A DNA stretch of 64,000 nucleotides from Vespa crabro. Its lineage: Eukaryota > Arthropoda > Insecta > Hymenoptera > Vespidae. Under the pieces are notes generated by a model that saw only the letters and a list, made by a program, of their open reading frames with translations, was not told the DNA's origin and ran no database searches. The position numbers and the translations under genes were made by a program. The DNA lies in contig NC_060962.1 of NCBI RefSeq assembly GCF_910589235.1, positions 1,667,732-1,731,731 on the forward strand. Reading direction: 5' to 3'. Each line of letters starts with the position of its first letter. The first letter of the stretch is position 1. Positions 13,598 through 28,138 of this stretch are shown here, in pieces.

Positions 13598-14221
13598 AAA
13601 TTCTTTTAAATGATGTCGTCAACGTCATTCTTTAATATCGTGACGTTTACTATTTATATAGAATGTCCTTGAAAAAAGATAAAATAAGATAAGATGAGGT
13701 AGAAATCGAATAGAAACGATTTAGAATTATAATCGTGTCTTTCGATGCATACGCAGACGTTTAAAATTAAATTAAATTATTGTTGTCACGATAAATTGAA
13801 AATATCAGTTTCACGTTTCGATAGATCTTCATTGATCTTTCGTAGAAAGTACTTTTACGTGAGCAGCTAAATTTAAAACTTTTCTTTTTTTTTTCTCGAA
13901 TATCTTCTGAAGTCATCCTCTGAAACACACCTTACAAGTCGATGATACTTCCATAATGGATCGTTCAGTAGAAATGTGCTTCCTTCTGCGAGTTTCTCCA
14001 AAGTTATGCAAATGGTAGTTAAATCGTGTAACCGAGAGAAGGAAAAAGGGGTAAAGAAGAAAGAACGATAGGCCCCACGTGCCGTCGACACTCGAGCATA
14101 TTTCATAGCTGATTTTCAAGGAGATTCCGTGCAAACGATAAGGGCACGTTTCACTTAACTCTTCAGTCCTCGCACCTCAGTAAAAGTTATTCGACCGCGT
14201 ACCTTCGTGACTTTTCTTGTC

Positions 14222-14284
14222 GGCAAGAAGAAAAAGAATAAGAAAAAGAACGAGAAGAAGAAGAAAAAGAAGAAAAATAGGAAG
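14222..14284. repeat. (GAA)n-like purine tract
   Basis: About 60 nt of AAG/AAA/GAA purine sequence. Confidence 0.85.
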
Positions 14285-15992
14285 AAGAATTGGAGGCCTA
14301 ATGATCGATATTGTTGAAATTTTATTATTATCTTCGATACCACGCTAATATTCAATGATTTTATAAATATTTAAATATACGCGTGATATGGATTCGATGA
14401 TAAAAAATTCATGAAAAGTGAAACTAAGAAAATGTTAATATTTCGACAAAACTTTACAATGGTTTAGATCACATGTACATTGAACACTTCGAAGGAATTT
14501 AAACTAGTCTAGTAAAGCGATAAATATTTGCTTATAAATTTTAATAATCCACAGTAGGTGGATACTTTTGGGTTCACGTGGCCAATGTACAAAAACTTTT
14601 TTTCTACTCTCTTCGCTCGTCTTGTTTTTATACAAAATAAGTTCTGTTGGCGGTTAACATACATAAAAAGAAAAAGAACAAATGAAAAAAAGAAACAAGA
14701 AAAAATAAAAAGAACGGGGACTCGCTAACGGTTATTATCACACTTTTAAATATTTCCTTTATATGCGTGCGTTAAGCTTGTTAGAAAAAAAGATCAGCGA
14801 TGATACACCATCGTATACACTTCAAATATCGATCGCTTGTTTTTGCAAAAGAACGGATAAATAAAGAAAAATGACAAATAAGATGCCTGTTCTCACCTGC
14901 GTTTAGGTACTTCAATGTCAGCCACGTTTGTGTCGAGAATAGTGTTTACGGAACGTGTTTAAAGCTATCTCTGACGATTTAAGAGCATGAAGTTAATCTT
15001 CCGGAATACCCAAAAGTGCTATCTCCGTAAAATATTACGTATTCGTGGTAAAAAGGAAATTCGATGAATATACTCTTGAGATTAGATATTTTACATTTTA
15101 GGTAAATCATATGAGGTTCGTGTGGTATAACATCGAAAAGATAAAAAGGAAAAAAGAAATCTTTGGTAAAAAAAAAAAAAACGAATTCACTTTTGATCGA
15201 TCGAATTAATCGGATTATCATCTTCGTTTTTGCTGAAAATAATTACTTAAAAGAGGCGTACTATGTTATAGAGGGATATCGCTCGTTCGACTTGTTGCAC
15301 ATTTAAGCTATTTCATGTGGCATAATTTTACTTAAAACATCGGTGCGAAGGATAAAAGGCGACGACCTCGAAACGAACAATACCGTTACGCCGACTTTTA
15401 CGACGCCCTAGGGAAATTGTCCTAGTAATACCATCTACGTCCTCTTGGCAAACACTCGAAAACATAAGCTAAAGATCTTTCTGTTTATTGAATACATGTA
15501 ATGTCGGTCGTGTTCATGCATATATTAAAATATTAAAACAGACACGAAGCTTCGAATGATCGATCGTTGGAATTCCGAGTAAGATGTATTTTTTTCTTTT
15601 TCTTTTTTTGTTTGATGCTTTAATTCTTTTAACGTTTAAAAAGAGTAAAGAAAATGTTTCCTACGAAATTAAATAAGGAAGGAAATAATATTATGCTATT
15701 TAAATAGGAGAAAGGAAAAACATAAACACGAAAAAGAGAAGATTGAAGAAAATACGACGAGAAATATACGATTGTTTTCATGAAAGCGTGAACGTAAGCT
15801 TTAATTAGATACGAAAAGCTGGACGGTAATTTGTAACAAGAACTTACGATCTTTCGCTAGAAAAACTTGTATTTAACGATCGAGCTCTTATCGTACGAAC
15901 GTACAAGCATATTTTAAAAAGGATTTAAATCCAAAGTCAAGCTTTGCTCGTTAAGAACAGTATAAATTTTAACACGGACAAGTACAATCGAC

Positions 15993-15994
15993 AA

Positions 15995-16055
<61 letters not shown>

Positions 16056-16085
16056 AAGAAAGAAAGAGAGGAAGATAAAGAAAGA
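15993..16085. repeat. (GA)n tract, about 90 bp
   Basis: GA run with GAAA interruptions. Confidence 0.95.
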
Positions 16086-16121
16086 AACAAGTCTGTGTAT
16101 CTAATATAATATTGTACCGAA

Positions 16122-16167
16122 TGTGTGTGGGTGCGTGCGTGTATGTGTATGTGTGTGTGTATGTATA
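16122..16167. repeat. (GT)n-rich tract
   Basis: TG/TGTA/TGCG alternating repeats, 37 nt after the GA tract. Confidence 0.9.
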
Positions 16168-18436
16168 GAAGTCATCATAGTGTTCTTATTAATAATTGTG
16201 TTGATCCGAAGAAAATTATTTTTAGAGTGAGAGAGAACATTCTGTGTTAATTAACATTTACTCTCATGTTTGATCATTTATTAGGTGAAAAGGGAAGATA
16301 AACAAATGGAATAAGCTGACAACAATGATTTGTTAGACTGTGTGACGTTTTCTCGAAATGTTCATGTTGCCAGTGCAAGCTTGTTCTTGTTTAGTTGTAG
16401 CACACCTGATGCGAGATTTAATAGGTCGTCGATCTCGTAATTCAAGTAGCCTGAATCCCCTGTCCCTGAACTAACTTCGGCAAACGTAATTGCCAACTTG
16501 GCTGAACTAACAAAACCCGGAGTATATCAATCAACGTCGTGCTCTCTTCGATAACCACAATTTAAGATGCTATCGTTATTCCTAAAAGCAATTCAACTAT
16601 CGAACTGAAAGCCGAACGATATTAGAAACCGAACTATTTTCATGGGAAATAACACTCATTTAGAAATTGTACGATTTATGATCATTCATAATCTTGACGC
16701 ATTTTTCTTTTCTTTATCAGGATCACATTTTTGTTCTTTGTCTTTCGATAAAGGAAAATTCTAATGTTATTTTTGAAATGATTGATCTATGAAAATGCAA
16801 TCTCGATTTTGGATTTTAACGAAAGATTTCTTGTCGAAAATAGATCAAAGCTTCAAGTTATTGCTTGGTAAGAAGTGTCTCATAATCTTTCGTTGAAGTG
16901 TCTTCAAAAGATTTCAATGGTTGTCGAATTTAATCGATATCATAATATCTACGCATGCGATAACAATTCTCTTTTCTATATTTTTATATGTCACGACTTT
17001 CGTTTTTCTTCTTCTTCTTTATATATGCAATTTTGAACTTTTATATACCTTCAATTTTATTTGTCTTCATTTTCAAATAAGTAAGTAAGTACTTAATTTA
17101 AAAATAAATTTGTTATTGCGATCGACTTAACAAGATATCGATATTATGAAATAATCATGTAAACTTTTTTTCCAAATGTCTTTTTTGTGATTTTATATTA
17201 ATATCTTTGCTTGGCCACGTTGCCAAGGAAAGAATCTTGAAAAAGCTTCGTAGACTGATACGATAGAGGAACTAGACGGCGCCAGAATTTAATAGCATAA
17301 CATCCGTTTATAGTCGCATAACTATTAACCGTTTGTGTTCCTATTTAACGTAGATATATATGTCGAGCGTACGAAAAATATGGGCCGATACTTAAAAAAT
17401 CTGCTAGATAGGGCATTAAATTTCGAGGAAAAAGTTGTTATAAGTATAGATCTGTAAATCATTCTTTAAAAAATTGTAAACCAACCTTAACAAAAAAGAA
17501 AAAATATAACAACAAAAACAACAATAATACTAAGCAGCAGGTGTACGTTTTTCGAGGTTATTAAAGGACACAATTAAATCGAAGAAATGATCACGATTGT
17601 CATTCATAACTGTCATTGATATAATATCTCAATTCATTTGAATGGAATTAGAAACATTATAATAGGCTTTATCGGTTTTTTTCTTCTTTTTTTTAATGCC
17701 ACATCAATTATTCAAATCGATATGATAGATGAGTACTAATTAAGAGGGGGTAAAATAAAACGATCGAGATAATATCGATATTCTTTGATTAAATTGTTTG
17801 ATCAGAGGTTTATATTTAACTATACTTTTGAATTATTCCACTTAAATATAGAATAATAGAAGAACAAATACATTTCCCTATTAAATCGATGAAGGTAGGA
17901 CAAATACTTGTGGTAAAAGCTATTGTGCTTTCCCCCCTTTGACAGTTCATTCTTACGTACTCTCTCTAGACGATAGAGCAAGCAACTTCGAGTAGCTTGG
18001 TCGGCTAGCGATAAAACGCGTCGTAGGAAGTACTTTGCAATAAAGAATCGAGAGTAAGGTAAAGTGGTATCGTTCGTCAGCTCATAATCCTGACGAGTTT
18101 AATAGCTCTCGACTGAAGAGTTACAAAGCTCAGCATCCCGTTTAGTTTAGAGACGTATGGAAATGACAATTATGGTATTCTATCGTGCAAGTAAAACATA
18201 GATCATTGAACTTATTGTTACCACGTAGGTAGGTCTGAAATCATCACACCTGCCACGTACGAGCATTTCTATTCATATTGTACCACCACGAGCGTATATC
18301 TATTATTAATATATTATCATGGTTCGTTGTAGTAATTGAAATCTTAGAGTTAATTTTGTTTAGTGTAAAATAATGTCAATGTAAAATATTGTATACCCGA
18401 TTGAAAGATGTAAGGAATTGAATTCTATATTGGTAG

Positions 18437-18441
<5 letters not shown>

Positions 18442-18506
<65 letters not shown>

Positions 18507-18565
18507 ATAAAATGTATATATAATATATAATAATAATAATTATATAATATATATATATATATATT
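18442..18565. repeat. (TA)n tract, 61 bp, plus second AT block
   Basis: Pure TA to 18502, then a short AT-rich spacer and another AT block ending at 18565. Confidence 0.95.
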
Positions 18566-19297
18566 CTGTTTTTTTGTAGAAATAAGTGAGTAATAAGGAA
18601 ATTTACTATTTGAAAAATGTTAGTTTTAAAACATTGAAGTTGTTATCGATAAGAAAACGTTTATTTCAAAGAGAATTTCGTTCGAGTTTGAGAAATGTTT
18701 TCGATACGTTCTAAGGATCTCCTTTCTCTATACTTTTGTCGATCTTCTCGACCTTGTTTGACGTTTCTCGATAAAATGCGAAAGTAGTTTGTTTCGTGTC
18801 ATGTGTGACGACGATCAGACACGACCTGTCATATAAGAATCATTTGTTCTTCTGCGAAGAGAAAGAATGGGTCGTGTGAAGTCAAAGTGAAACTTTTCAT
18901 AGGATGCGCAAAAAGACATTGGATTAATATCCAACATTTCTTGAAAGAATTCCTATAAAATATAATATCGTTGAAAGAATCTGAAACTGAAATATGTCTT
19001 TTTTATCGATTCTTTAAATCTTTCTCGTACTCTTTTTAAGAGAATATTCAAGGTATAAGCTTTTTGTTAATATTACCGTATAGGTTAATGCAGTCGACAT
19101 AATTAACCTAAAAAATAATGAATAGGTGATAGCATTGAATTCGTATATAAATTCGTTTTGAGCATAGATATCATGTTTGTTTTTTCTGCATATATAAATG
19201 TATATATAAACTTACATAAAGCACGTAAGTCGGTTATCTCATTCGCACAAGATTTATTAATGCGAAGAGAATAATAATGAGAGAAGAAAAAAAAAAA

Positions 19298-19319
19298 TAA
19301 AATTAAATTAAATTAAATA
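19298..19319. repeat. (AAATT)n pentanucleotide run
   Basis: Four tandem copies of an AAATT-type unit. Confidence 0.8.
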
Positions 19320-21943
19320 GAAATGAATTTACGAACGTTCATTAGCTCAACGCTGCACATACGAACTGTAAATACAATACATAGATAGATAGATAGACAC
19401 GTTGATGATGCTTTAACGGTTTGACTTTTCGATTAGTTACATTGCCATTAACAATGCACGTAGCAATTCACCTCGTAGCTATCCATGATTCACGATATAA
19501 CCGCTTGTCACGAGCATTCTCGGTAATGCGTTCGTACGCTGCTAATGACTGCATTTCGCGGAATTGCTGTTTAGTCAGTTCCGTGATAGTATAGTAGGAA
19601 AGGGCTAAAGATAGAAAAGCGACCAATGCTGTCTTTTGAATACGCGATGAGACGTTCCCCCTTTTATAATAAAATCTTTCATTTATGTAGATAGGAAAGA
19701 AAATCGAGAAAGTAGAAATAAGTTATAACGAGTTCTTTTCTTAGTTTGAAATTAATGGTTCCATCGTTGCCTTCGGCGTATCTGACAATCAGTATGCGTA
19801 TTTTCTCACGAAGAAACTCACGCCTATACTTCGTTTTTAAAGTCCTTTGAGTTAGGATGCGTTTTGCGAGTAAAGATAATACTATCCAACTACGACGAAC
19901 TTGATAACACTTCTAACGATCAAACGATTCTAGTTTTAAATCCGCACGTAAATTACGCTCTTTACAACTTTTCCTTCCTGGTTGGAAATATTCACTCGTT
20001 AGAACGAGACTAGGGAGTAACTTTTTTAATCATAGCGTTTGGGAATTCTCATTTTGACAGTCTGTGTTGGATGGTTATAACATTTATTTGTTGTTTGTCT
20101 TGAAATTCTACAATAGTATATTTACATTCCCAAAGTTTCGTTGCCACTTTCGATTCATTTTTCATTTTGTGAATTGGATTGGAATAAATTAACGTTGATG
20201 AGATTGCTTACTCATGTCATCGCCAAATACGAAAACGAACAGAATATAACTAGCGAAACTAGTGCGAGGGCTTAAAAGCATTGTGAACTTAATGGTTTAA
20301 ACTCAAAGTGAAGTTTTTAAAACCTGACATCTCTGCTAAAGTACTTGAAATTGTCTTTGCCTCTCCTAACAGCTTAAAATGCGCCTTCGAAGGACAAGGA
20401 GGTCTCCGTACTTCGCAGCTTCATCTCTATTAGGTAATTTTTATACTTAGATACTTATTAGAGGAAAAGTTGGAAGAAAAAAAAGAGAAGAAATTTTGAG
20501 ACGTCTACCGACCCAAATTAAACGACAAACTTTTATCTTTATATGGCACTATGTACTTCGAGAAACTATCATTCTTACAACAGGATGAAATTCGGAAACA
20601 TTAACGAACGATAGACCTATTACAGATACGTATATTATCGTTGTAATAACAAACATTATTACGATTTAATTTTTGATTTTTAACGATAATTGAATTTCAA
20701 CGAGGACGATTCATTATATTAATTTGTAATCGTGAAGAATAATATAATGATTTTGTTGGATAATCAAAAGCAATAATTGTTCATATTTGTCTCGACTATT
20801 GTGCTTATTACTAATTTCAATAATGTCTGTCAAGGTGTCAAGTATAAAAATAATGTTTAACAAGGTAATTGATGGGTTTTGAAATTCGATCGGTTTACGA
20901 GAATTATCCATTCTAACCGCAGGCTCGTGACATTTTCCATGAGTACAACGTTGATCGGTTGACCCTTCGATACTGCCAACGTCGTAACTGAACACGCAAA
21001 TTGGTCACGCAACGTCACGGCATTCTCGAAATGACTATAACATGTTACGGCATTACTCAGCTGTTCGATATATGTACTCACGTATGCATACCGTACTGGT
21101 CTCTTGTATTTCCGTTCTTGTTAATTCGACAAACAGTAAACTTCGGCCTATGATCAACACATTTAATAGGATTCATTTTTACGAAAAATATTTGCTCTAT
21201 TTTTTATGCTCTTCGGATAAAAATACTAGATATATTTCTATACATAATCTGTCCGTGTTGAATTTAACGATAACATCTCATAATTCAACATCTTATATTT
21301 TTCTCTTAAAATTAATAAAAAATATTAAATGGGTAAATCGATATAGGTAAATCGATTTAAAATAAAAAAAAAATGATGCATAATAAATAACTTAATACAA
21401 AATAAATATGTATTATAAATGCAAACAAAAATACGACAATTTACGATATAAAAAGAGTATTTTTTTTTGAATAAAGTTCTCTCATAAAACGAGAGAGTTG
21501 GAAGTACTCTATCATTGCAACCAAGATCCATGTTATATCTATGTATATACAATACAACGACATCCGACCTCCATCGTAACAAATTTTTATTCCAGTTCTA
21601 TTTTTGTAGTTCCCAAGGAAAAAGGAAGTGCTTTTGAAAACTGCATGGTATGCAGTAAAGAAACGTCCTCCGAGACGACTTTCTTATAGAAGCTATATCT
21701 TTTTGGAGTACAGTGTAAGGTAGAGAATACCTATAACCGGAATAACGGGAAGACACGTTGGTCGAAGGTGGTAGGGATTGAATCTGCGATTCATGTTCCC
21801 GTGGGACTTACAGCGGGATTCGAGTCGCAAATTCCTTGGAAAGTCGTCTTGCGGATTCACCGTGCCGAGCAGTGCCCATTGATTTGGAAATTATGAGGAA
21901 TCCCCATAGAGTCGCTTTCCACTTTTCTTCATTTTCATCCCAT

Positions 21944-21961
21944 TTCTCTCTTTCTCTCTCT

Positions 21962-22003
<42 letters not shown>
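21944..22003. repeat. (TC)n tract
   Basis: About 60 bp of TC with a TCC interruption. Confidence 0.95.
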
Positions 22004-22005
<2 letters not shown>

Positions 22006-22291
22006 CTAGATTATTTCAAAGCAGCAAACTGGACCATAGTCAGGTACGTAGGTACGTGGAGTTTTCGTTGTTTTGAAGGCATCGTGAAACTCTGAACAAC
22101 GTTTTCTATAATGGCATTGGGTGTACGCCTGTTTGTCGTTCCGACCTAACTAAAGTAATCTTAATTAAGCGCTTTCGAAGTTAGCCGTTAGCCATTATCC
22201 GCCGAAAGGATTAGCTTTAGAAATAATAGTCTCGGTGCATTCTAAAAGCACTATTTAATCTCGTGCATATATGTTTTCTTTGTCTCTCTGT

Positions 22292-22294
22292 TTC

Positions 22295-22342
<48 letters not shown>

Positions 22343-22344
22343 TC
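22292..22344. repeat. (TC)n followed by (TTTC)n
   Basis: TC run to about 22312, then eight TTTC units. Confidence 0.95.
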
Positions 22345-23440
22345 ATACCTATGGGAGTTTGATTAACTTTACTTTTAAAGTACAATGAGAACTTTCTTTC
22401 GTTGGTATATATATAAAAGAGAGATAAGAGATTATTTATAAAACTTGAATTGATACGAAGAGTTATTTTTAAGAAACTTTTAACAAACGTAAAAACTAGC
22501 GATAGCAAATAGTATTTTCTGAAACTGCTTTATATCGCGTATCTATCTCTCGAACGTTATCCGATCCTTTGACTCTTGGCCAAGTGCTTAACATCGTCGG
22601 ATTCTACCTTGAGTGCGGTATCGGTGTAATCTGTATTATAGAAGTACAGACACGTGTCAAGTGAAGATAGGATGATTCACTCGCGACTATAGCCAAAGCT
22701 GTGGCCAGCGATTGAAATAGGTCGGATGGTTCGCGGTGGATGTTCGGTTTACCGTAACACGAATAGACTGGCTACCGCTTTGATTTCATAAAATCTTTGA
22801 TAACGGAGTTACAAAGGACAATTTACTTCAAGATTATAGTAAATATCTTTTACTATAGTAAATACCTGGATCGTATCGAAAGCTGGACATTTTGTCTACC
22901 TGTACCTATTTTCTCTCGGACTTTCAAGATGAAAGTAAATTCAGCGAAATGCACATTTTCTGCAAAAAGATGAAGTAATCCAATTAGTCTATTAAAAGGG
23001 ATGCCGTAGGTATAATATGAATTATGATTTTGTAGTCGTAAACTGTGACCTAATATCCATTCTTGTATTACCTACCAGTTTTGCGAAAGAGATTATCATG
23101 ACTTTGCTATGGTAAATAAGGAAAGTCGAAGGAACAGTTAGCAAGATTGCCTCCATGCCCATCGTTATTACTTTTAAACGAACAAGAAGACGCGATCTGG
23201 CAACCGTGACGCATTAGTTAACTCATCCCAAAGGCGTACTAATGAAAACTTCTAATGAGATGTTGAATTATGCGAAGAAAAGATAACATAGAATGGTGAA
23301 TGCTATTGGTTCGACTTAACCTCGACCTTTAGAACGAATTCGACCAACTATTCTTTGAGCGCGAGATCGAGGAAGGGAGTAAATGATAAGATTCAATTAT
23401 CGAAAAACAGTTTATTTCGCTAAGAGTGAGCAAGTGAAAT

Positions 23441-23445
<5 letters not shown>

Positions 23446-23509
<64 letters not shown>
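23446..23509. repeat. (GA)n tract, about 60 bp
   Basis: Long uninterrupted AG run followed by ATTGAGA-type repeats. Confidence 0.96.
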
Positions 23510-23512
<3 letters not shown>

Positions 23513-24224
23513 AAATTGAGATTGAGATGAAGAGAAAGAAAGAAGAAAGGTTGATCGAGATGTGAGGAATAACGAAGGATTAGAGATAGTTCTGGATTAG
23601 AAATGGACTTATTTTTGGGAAAAAAAAAATAAAAATAAAAAGTAAAAGGACAATAATGAATTTGAAACTACTATTTCTGAGATAACGATTATGAGGAAAT
23701 AAGATCGAAATACGACCGGTTAGTTTCTCTAGTTGATCACCTCTGAACTAAGTGGATATGTCCGTTTCGATATGCTTTGAAGAGCGAAGCTAAAAGCTTG
23801 AGGGCGGAACAGACCGATGTTGACCAAACACTCGCGTAACCGAGTTAACTTTAAGCTCAGGTTTAAGCTTCGGCTTAAGACGAGCTTACATCGTACGCCG
23901 AAATGACATGACGGACTCTCGGTACATATTCTTGAAATTATCCAAGCAATCATTTTGTATTCTTTGGAGTATGCAATAGTTTCTGTTAATGTTAAATAAA
24001 TATAATTTAAAAAGAAAAATGTTTTTTATAAATGATTTATTCATTTTACAAATTACGATCGTATATCAAGTATGATGTTATTAAATCATATTTGAAATTC
24101 TTGGGACGTCTGTATATATCTGTAATGCATTATCATATAGTAATAATTGTTTCTTGTGATTTTAACGAAGTGCTAAACAATTATATAAACAATAAATTAA
24201 TTGCTTTGAAAAAATATGGTATCG

Positions 24225-24266
24225 TGTCAAAATCTGGAATTGTCAAAAATGGAATTGTCAAAATCT
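24225..24266 (+). repeat. Short tandem repeat, about 15-bp unit, three copies
   Basis: tgtcaaaa followed by tggaat recurs at 24225, 24241 and 24256; the last copy is partial. Confidence 0.8.
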
Positions 24267-24929
24267 ATATATCGTTGACCGAAATTCACTTTTCAAGAAT
24301 GACTTAATAAACGGAAACTCAGTGTGGTTTGATCTTTCGTATGAAACAAAAGGACAACGACGGATATGGTAATTAAATCTGCGGCGTATGTACATATGTA
24401 AGTACGTGGGCATGAGATATGTCGTTCGTATTTGTTTATATGAATAATTGGTTTGGGCGTATAGCAATAGAGAAGGTTAATTCAGTCGAGTGTTGTTAGG
24501 CATACTGTTTGGATGTAAATCGTGGGTACGAATTGGATTGTACATATTATATTAGTAACTCTATCTTTTAAGTGTTTTATATCGATCAATTTTTATTTAT
24601 TTTTTTTTTATCATATAATCGTTTTTAATTATTCGAAGGAAGAAAATTGTTTGACATTGTGTAAAAACGGATTTAATATCGTTATCGTCGATCGAGCAAC
24701 TTCAAAGGCTACGCTAATACGCAATGAAGTTTATCCTTGGACTGGGCATCGATCGATCTTTTTGAATTCAATCGAAGATCATGAGATACGATTGTTCTAT
24801 CGACGACGACCTTCGTCACAAGCCTAGTCTTTCCAACGTTATTAATGAGCCCAGGTAGATTTTCTTTTCATAATTGAGACTCGTTTATTGGTCAGAAAAG
24901 AACACCATCGTTCTCAACAATGTAAACGA

Positions 24930-24952
24930 CGTCGACGACGACGACGACGAGC
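24930..24952. repeat. (GAC)n trinucleotide run
   Basis: Seven GAC/CGA units. Confidence 0.9.
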
Positions 24953-26200
24953 TAGCTTATTGCAATTTATTAATTGCCTTGACCTTGTTAGTAATTGCAG
25001 CCATTCCTGATGAATACAGGTAACGGGATTCAAGACGATCCATGAGCGTTGTAATATTGCTTGCTTCGTCATCCTTTTTTCCACTTCACTTTGACTTGTC
25101 CTATCGAGAAATTAAAGAATTATAATAATTGTCTTTAAAACGATTTCAAATAATCTCTTTTAACTATTAAAATAAAAGTAAGCACGATAAAATTCTTTAT
25201 AACAATGTTGTTTTCATTTATATAATTAACAAAGTAATTTCATCATTTTACGCTTTTTTAAAATCAATTTTCTATTTCATTGTTTGTAGTAATGTTAAAA
25301 GTTAGAACTATTAAGTGTTTACCACAAATCGGTAAACACGAAGTAAATTATATTCCATTACGAATTACGAGTAAACTGTAACTCGTGATTTGCTTGTCGC
25401 TCGCTTAAACTTCGATAAGAGCATTTCAGGAATTTCTCTGCTCTGGGACGTGCACGGAATGTCTAAGTGTGAGTTTAAAATACGAGTATGTTTGTCGAAA
25501 AAAAAGGAGAAAATAAAAAAAATAAAAGAAAAAAGAAAATCAGCAATGCAAATTGTCGAATTATTTAAAGTGATTTTCTCTCTCACATTGCCGATAGTGT
25601 AGCAAACAAATAAAAGAAGTTGTATTTTCTTTACCATTTATTTTTTCTTTTTATCTTTTCTTTTTTTCTTCCTCAAAACTGTGAATATGAATTTTTCATC
25701 TTTAAAAAGGATATTCGAGTAGAGTATGTACATACATACGTACGAATGTATATAGGTATATGAAATTCATGAATATCATTGAATATAAGAGTCTATGATA
25801 AAAGAAGAATATGATTTGATATTGATAAGAGTATGATATGTCATATGATATTTGTATTCGTGCGATTTTGTTATTGAGAAAACAAACTTATTTTGATTAT
25901 GGTAGCCAATGCAAAAGAAAGCAGCATATGTAGGCATAGTAGTAACGTAAGTGCATAAACAGATGTACCTATGTACGTACATATATATAAAATGATCGTA
26001 TACATATGTAAGATATGTAAGAAACATGTAGTAGAAAGATCGTTCAATTTAAACGTATATTTCGAGTTTGCTCGCAAATGTCGACAACATGTATTTAGCT
26101 ATATTTGCCAAGAATCCACCGGTCGTATATGCGAAACACACTTGTAATCATGATGAAAGCATTGTTGAATAAAGAGAAAGAAGAAGAAGAAGGAGACAGA

Positions 26201-26204
<4 letters not shown>

Positions 26205-26277
<73 letters not shown>
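26205..26277. repeat. (GA)n tract, 73 bp, uninterrupted
   Basis: One of the longest perfect dinucleotide runs in the window. It creates mirror-image Ser/Leu and Arg/Glu frames. Confidence 0.97.
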
Positions 26278-26282
<5 letters not shown>

Positions 26283-26756
26283 AATCTATTGCTATACGTG
26301 ACAAGGGTTGGCAATATTTCGGCGCAAAGGATTTTTAAACGACGAATGGAAGAACGTATATGCGCCAAGAGTAAAAAAGGTAGAGAGAGAGGTAGAACAA
26401 CGAGAGGTTCATTTTATTCTTTCCTCTTAAATTACAGACATTTCTTAGAAAGATATAAGAGAGACGGAGAAAGAAGATAGAATCCTCTTATCCACGCTAT
26501 CAGTAAAGACAGTTTTATAGGATATGATATTCTTTATGTAAAATGCTATTTCGCATATATCAAACGATACATGGCAGATACATCTCCTCTGGAAAATATC
26601 GAACGCGTTTATTTGTATATTTGTTAGCTTAAAAAAAATATTCGTTGTAAATCGAACGATGATAATTGTCTAATGGGAATAGAAAAATACCTATATATAA
26701 TTCGAAAAAGTTGCACAATAAAAATCACTTCGTATATTTTTTGAATAAATATTATA

Positions 26757-26786
26757 TATGTGTGTGTGTGTGTGTTTTTTTTTTTA
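26757..26786. repeat. (GT)n then poly-T
   Basis: About 18 bp of TG followed by a T10-type run. Confidence 0.88.
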
Positions 26787-26942
26787 ATTATTTATATTAT
26801 ATCTAGTTTTTTTCTTCAACGAATTATCCCCACTACGATCTAGTCACTCTTTTCGAGACCTTCTTCAGAAATTTATGTAGGTCAGCGTTCATTCAGTGAA
26901 TTCGTTGAAAGGAGAGAGATTTAACGAGCTATCCATGCACGC

Positions 26943-26947
<5 letters not shown>

Positions 26948-26978
<31 letters not shown>

Positions 26979-27035
26979 TCTCTTTTTTCTCACTCTCTCT
27001 CTCTCTCTCTTTGTCTCTTTCTCTCTCTCTCTTTG

Positions 27036-27070
<35 letters not shown>

Positions 27071-27078
27071 TTCTTTTT
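26948..27078. repeat. (TC)n tract with TTTGTC interruptions, about 130 bp
   Basis: The TTTGTC interruption recurs four times, giving an irregular higher-order repeat. Confidence 0.95.
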
Positions 27079-27447
27079 TGCTTTCTCGCTCCTTTGACAA
27101 TTGAATGAAATTTCTATATTCATTTCTACTCATTTTTTTTTATTTATTCTTTTCTTTTTTTATCATTTCAACATTTTTAAAAAAATTATTATCAATTCGC
27201 AATAATCCGTTAATAATCCATTCTTATTATATTTTCTTCATCGATTATGTTTGAATATATGGATATTTCGAGACAAGCAAAGAGTGTTATTGTACATCCA
27301 TTGACATATGTATTTACCATAATATTAGAATCGAACACAGATGCGGTCCCTTAATGGATATCGACAACTCTTTGCCATAAGTTTCGAAGAGTATGGTATC
27401 GGAGAAAAAGCTTGCTAACATATGACATTTTTTCATGAATAAAACAA

Positions 27448-27451
<4 letters not shown>

Positions 27452-27498
<47 letters not shown>
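27452..27498. repeat. (AT)n tract
   Basis: Pure TA/AT run of 47 bp, about 640 bp before the 45-nt exon. Confidence 0.95.
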
Positions 27499-27502
<4 letters not shown>

Positions 27503-28138
27503 TTAATTAATAGGCAGAAAGATTTATGTAAGACAAATAATATTTTAATATATATTCATATATCATATTCTACGAAAGTGTTAAATGAAAATGCTTAGAA
27601 ATCATTTAATTATTGAAAATGTTTTGTCACATTATTAGATAAATTCGTTCTCTAATTAATTTAATAAAAGAGTAAATAATGTCTCGTTTCATAAAAAAGA
27701 TTTTAATATTTTTGTATACATGTGACTGTCGTATGTTACGTGTGTAGATTGCATCGCAAATTCAAAAAATGCAAAAGTAAACACTTTTGCACATTTTGAA
27801 TTCTTGGAATCGTTATGCGTATTAATTATAAAGTTTCATTGTAACAAAACATCTCTGCTTCACAACAGGATAGTTCACACGTTAAATGGAGCACTTTATC
27901 TAACTAAAACTAACAATTCTATTCGCTCTTAAAACGCGAATAATGTAATCATATTTATTATTTAATTAGCGTAATTCCATACAGTGTTTTTAACACTTTT
28001 ACTATCTTATCAATTTGACTATCTATTTGTTTGATATTTGGATTTATTGATGTTATGAATAATTGTACATACATATAAATAGAACTCCTGCACCTTTCGA
28101 CGCTCTAATTAAGAAATATTTTTTATTTTGTGTTTTAG

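Larger units (their letters stand above)
1..28138 (+). other. Upstream non-coding sequence, probably the nAChR intron before the 45-nt exon
   Basis: No exon is recognisable in this 28-kb stretch on either strand. I looked for the preceding nAChR exon (homologues carry a segment like YNVLERPVxNESDPLQLSFGLTLMQIIDV) and did not find it, so the intron probably starts before the window. The stretch is AT-rich intron-like DNA with scattered microsatellites and some higher-complexity islands (about 5990-6550, 6570-6850 and 21710-21910). If the upstream exon is present but too diverged to see by eye, part of this span would be reassigned. Confidence 0.6.

Noticed and set aside
21780..21835. gggattcgagtcgc as a tRNA T-arm
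   Set aside because: The expected acceptor stem and anticodon arm could not be built around it.
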